From Erysipelotrichaceae bacterium (lineage in GTDB: Bacteria; Bacillota_I; Bacilli_A; Erysipelotrichales; Erysipelotrichaceae): a stretch of 7,839 nucleotides of DNA. The translations under genes and the position numbers were made by a program. Below the pieces are notes generated by a model. It was not told the origin of the DNA. It saw nothing but the letters and a program-made list of their open reading frames with translations, and did no database searches. Location of the stretch: contig JABUSI010000349.1 of the NCBI GenBank assembly GCA_021442745.1, positions 1 to 7,839 of the forward strand, in the 5' to 3' direction. This document shows positions 5,842-7,839 of this stretch, piece after piece. Within the stretch, counting starts at the first letter, position 1. The number at the start of each line of letters is the position of its first letter.

Positions 5842-6198
5842 ATGAAAAAAGTATTGGCAGCCGTATTGTGTGCCGTTCTTCTGGCCGGCTGCGGTAAGAA
5901 AATCGAAGGTACGTATGTGTGCAATGCCATCCGGATCGGAGAAGAAACGTATGAAAGCGGAACGGGAAGATGGTATACGGCATTCGGTGAAGAAGATTAC
6001 AGTACGATAGAAATCGGAAAAGAAGAAATCACCATTACTCTGGGGGAAGAATCCTTTACGGGAACGTATACGGTAAAAGACGATAAAATAACCGTTACGA
6101 TTTCGGAAGATGAAAGGCCGTTTAAACTGTATTGTGACGGGAAAACCGTTGAGTTTGATCTCGGTACGATGACCTTGGTTTACAAGAAGGCGGAATGA
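5842..6198 (+). CDS. small lipoprotein of unknown function
   Basis: This 118-residue predicted lipoprotein has a short signal peptide (KK, then a hydrophobic stretch) and a lipobox LAGC at residues 14-17. Cys17 would be lipidated, leaving a mature surface protein of 102 residues anchored to the outer face of the membrane. The mature part is acidic and looks all-beta: short alternating strands such as IEIGKEEITITLG, GTYTVKDDKITVTIS and TVEFDLGTMTLVYKK. GTYVCN and GTYTV follow the pattern of lipocalin-like or META-like small beta barrels common in gut Bacillota lipoproteins; that assignment is a guess. The start follows GAGG (5831-5834) by 7 bases and lies only 4 bases after the flavin-reductase-like gene. 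Its stop is 1 base before the rRNA methyltransferase start, so the three are translated from one mRNA. Confidence 0.85.
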   Translation: MKKVLAAVLCAVLLAGCGKKIEGTYVCNAIRIGEETYESGTGRWYTAFGEEDYSTIEIGKEEITITLGEESFTGTYTVKDDKITVTISEDERPFKLYCDGKTVEFDLGTMTLVYKKAE

Positions 6199-6199
6199 T

Positions 6200-7531
6200 A
6201 TGAAGCTACCGGAACAATTTGAAAAACGTATGCGGGAACTTCTGCGAGAGGAATACGATGCTTTTGTCGCATCTTACGACAAACCGATTCGTTCTTCCAT
6301 CCGTCTGAACCGAAATAAGAACGTATCTTTACCGAATGAGTGGAATTGCACGCCGGTACCATGGTGCGATACCGGATTTTATACCAATCCGGACAGTCGT
6401 CCGGGAAAGCATCCGTACCACGATGCCGGTGCATTTTATATGCAGGAAGCCAGCGCAATGTTACCGGCAACCTTACCGGTTGACGTCAAGGGAAAACGGG
6501 TTCTGGATCTGTGTGCCGCACCGGGCGGTAAAAGCAGCCAGATTGCTGACCGTATGGAAAATACGGGGCTACTGATTGCCAACGAAATCAACGTTACCCG
6601 GGCACACGTATTGAGCAGCAATATGGAACGGATGGGATATCCGAATGTAATTGTGACCAACGAAACGCCACAGCGACTGGCAGATAAACTGGAAGGATTC
6701 TTTGACGTGATACTGGTGGACGCACCGTGTTCCGGAGAAGGGATGTTCCGGAAGGAACCGCAGGCGATGGAACAATGGGAAGACGCGTATCCGGAAGTAT
6801 GTGCGAAACGCCAGAAAGAGATTCTGGTCTGTGCAAACCGGATGCTGAAGGAAGGCGGACAACTGGTATATTCCACCTGTACGTTTTCCAAAGAAGAAAA
6901 CGAAGATATTGTGGAATGGCTGATTTGCGAGATGGGGTATGTTCCCAATACCATCTGTCGTACGGATGGTATCCGGAAAGGGATCAGTGAACAAAGAAGG
7001 GTACAGGAAGCCTGTTGCCGGATTTTTCCGCACGTGACTGACGGAGAAGGGCATTTTGCGGCAAGTCTTGTCAAGACGACACCGTCAGAACCTTGCCGGG
7101 CAAAAACGGCACAACCGGCAAACAATGTCGCTGTCAATGCGTTTTTGAATTTTGAAAAGGAGAACCTGAACACCACGTATCAGGGAACCTTTGTGGTAAA
7201 AGAGAACGAATTGTACGGATTATCGGATGCTGTTTTGCTGGATAAACTGCACATTCTTCGTTACGGCATTCATTTCGGTACCGTTGAGAAACACGGATTT
7301 ACACCGTCTCATGCCTATTCGCACGTTCTGAAAGAAGAAGATGCACAACGGGTATGGAATCTGAAAAGTACATCCGATGATACGGAATGGTATCTGAAAG
7401 GAAATACGCTGAATACGGACTTACCGAACGGATGGTGTCTGGTATGTACGGACCACATTCCGTTGGGATGGGGAAAAGTCGTAAACGGTACGATAAAAAA
7501 TCATTATCCGAAAGGATTGCGTCATAAGTAA
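6200..7531 (+). CDS. rsmF: 16S rRNA (cytosine-C5)-methyltransferase, RsmF type
   Basis: This 443-residue RNA m5C methyltransferase of the RsmB/RsmF (NOL1/NOP2/Sun) family uses S-adenosylmethionine to methylate cytosine in 16S rRNA. The N-terminal region precedes the GAFYMQEASAM motif. The SAM-binding DLCAAPGGKSSQIADRM starts at Asp103. Motif IV is VDAPCSGEGMFRK with Cys177. Motif VI is YSTCTFSKEENE with Cys227, by family precedent the nucleophile, Cys177 being the releasing cysteine. The C-terminal third (about 290-443) ends with the RsmF-type PUA-like region, with GWGKVVNGTIKNHYPKGLR at the end. In E. coli RsmF modifies C1407, and in Thermus also neighbouring sites; the exact target here is inferred. 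The AAGGCGG that precedes the ATG lies in the end of the lipoprotein gene. It is the last gene of the operon, followed by a terminator. Confidence 0.93.
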   Translation: MKLPEQFEKRMRELLREEYDAFVASYDKPIRSSIRLNRNKNVSLPNEWNCTPVPWCDTGFYTNPDSRPGKHPYHDAGAFYMQEASAMLPATLPVDVKGKRVLDLCAAPGGKSSQIADRMENTGLLIANEINVTRAHVLSSNMERMGYPNVIVTNETPQRLADKLEGFFDVILVDAPCSGEGMFRKEPQAMEQWEDAYPEVCAKRQKEILVCANRMLKEGGQLVYSTCTFSKEENEDIVEWLICEMGYVPNTICRTDGIRKGISEQRRVQEACCRIFPHVTDGEGHFAASLVKTTPSEPCRAKTAQPANNVAVNAFLNFEKENLNTTYQGTFVVKENELYGLSDAVLLDKLHILRYGIHFGTVEKHGFTPSHAYSHVLKEEDAQRVWNLKSTSDDTEWYLKGNTLNTDLPNGWCLVCTDHIPLGWGKVVNGTIKNHYPKGLRHK

Positions 7532-7556
7532 AAAGATTGCCGGATGGCAATCTTTT
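7531..7556. terminator. bidirectional terminator between rsmF and add
   Basis: A perfect 11-base-pair stem (AAAAGATTGCC at 7531-7541 with GGCAATCTTTT at 7546-7556) has a GGAT loop. It ends in TTTT on either strand, so it can stop both convergent transcripts. It begins in the last base of the rsmF stop codon and touches the stop codon of the minus-strand gene. Confidence 0.9.
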
Positions 7557-7839
7557 CTATTGATAGAACGTTTTTAATTTGTCAATGTATGCCTGTTTGT
7601 CTTCTTCCGGCATAAAGGAACATTCAATGGAATTGATGTTCATGGTAATCAGGTCGTTGTAGGTAAATCCGGCTTCCTCCAGTGCCTTGTCGTATTCATA
7701 GTCCAGATTGATGCCGGCAATGCTCATGTTGTCGGTATTCAGGGTTACTTTGACACCGGCATCCAACAGCTTTTTAGCCGGGTGGGATGCATAGGTATCT
7801 TCGGTACGGCATTGAATGTTACTGGTCAGACAGACTTCA
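7557..7839 (-). CDS. add: adenosine deaminase, C-terminal part (runs off the right edge)
   Basis: The final 93 codons are visible; the start lies beyond the window. The reading frame is open from the edge and begins EVCLTSN, the conserved ExCxTSN motif of adenosine deaminases. It continues with ASHPAKKLLDAGVKVTLNTDN, where the Asp of TDN is the zinc ligand by family precedent, then LDYEYDKALEEAGF and SFMPEEDKQAYIDKL near the end. The enzyme deaminates adenosine and deoxyadenosine to inosine and deoxyinosine in purine salvage. The stop (TAG) abuts the shared terminator, and the gene is convergent with rsmF. The length beyond the edge should be about 240 further residues if the protein is of normal size. 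Confidence 0.93.
   Translation of the reverse strand, partial: EVCLTSNIQCRTEDTYASHPAKKLLDAGVKVTLNTDNMSIAGINLDYEYDKALEEAGFTYNDLITMNINSIECSFMPEEDKQAYIDKLKTFYQ

Noticed and set aside
6436..7176. Long minus-strand open frame opposite rsmF (246 codons)
   Set aside because: It is fully antisense to a gene with all family motifs, has low-complexity Ser/Pro-rich content, no ribosome binding site and no recognisable domain.
1..7839. Purine salvage cluster because xpt and add are both in the window
   Set aside because: They are 6.8 kb apart, on opposite strands, and separated by four unrelated transcription units, so a functional cluster is not supported.
1..7839. CRISPR arrays, tRNAs, insertion sequences, toxin-antitoxin or phage-defence genes
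   Set aside because: No regularly spaced repeats, no tRNA-like cloverleaf, no transposase motifs and no small paired genes were seen; every sizeable real gene has a recognisable family or a clear lipoprotein signal.

Overview
This window looks like ordinary chromosomal DNA of a low-to-mid GC Gram-positive bacterium (Bacillota; an Erysipelotrichia- or Clostridia-like gut or oral anaerobe would fit, but I cannot place it further). The reasons are Shine-Dalgarno sequences of AGGAGG/GGAGG type, sigma-A-like promoters with short leaders, tight intrinsic terminators, a Bacillus-type Xpt, a MutX-like Nudix protein, a lipoprotein with a Gram-positive-length signal peptide and a Bacillota-type RsmF. 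GC content looks to be in the mid-40s per cent by eye and is even along the window. I see no insertion sequences, tRNAs, rRNAs, CRISPR repeats or prophage genes.

Layout from left to right. (1) A 169-base leader carries a CcpA/LacI-type palindrome and a good promoter. It is followed by xpt (xanthine phosphoribosyltransferase), transcribed alone and closed by a strong terminator. (2) A membrane acyltransferase-3 gene comes next, with a promoter that starts inside the xpt terminator. (3) Convergent to it is a small FUSC/aromatic-acid-exporter-like membrane protein on the minus strand; the shared end carries a hairpin that serves mainly the minus-strand gene. (4) A divergent 188-base spacer with promoters in both directions leads to a two-gene plus-strand unit: a MutT/MutX-type Nudix hydrolase and a membrane-anchored GGDEF diguanylate cyclase with an intact active site and inhibitory site. 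(5) After another terminator and an extended -10 promoter comes a four-gene operon with gaps of 11, 4 and 1 bases: histidine phosphatase, flavin-reductase-like protein, small lipoprotein, and an RsmF-type 16S rRNA cytosine-5 methyltransferase. (6) A bidirectional terminator separates it from the convergent 3' end of an adenosine deaminase gene that runs out of the right edge.

Functionally the set is mixed: purine salvage at both ends (xpt and add, probably by chance), nucleotide-pool cleaning, second-messenger signalling, cell-envelope modification and rRNA modification. I found no convincing new multi-gene system. The most worthwhile observations are the catabolite-control-like palindrome with no purine riboswitch in front of xpt, the diguanylate cyclase whose extracytoplasmic sensor I cannot recognise and which is paired with a Nudix gene, the unknown lipoprotein in the rRNA methyltransferase operon, and the repeated placement of stop codons inside or against terminator stems.
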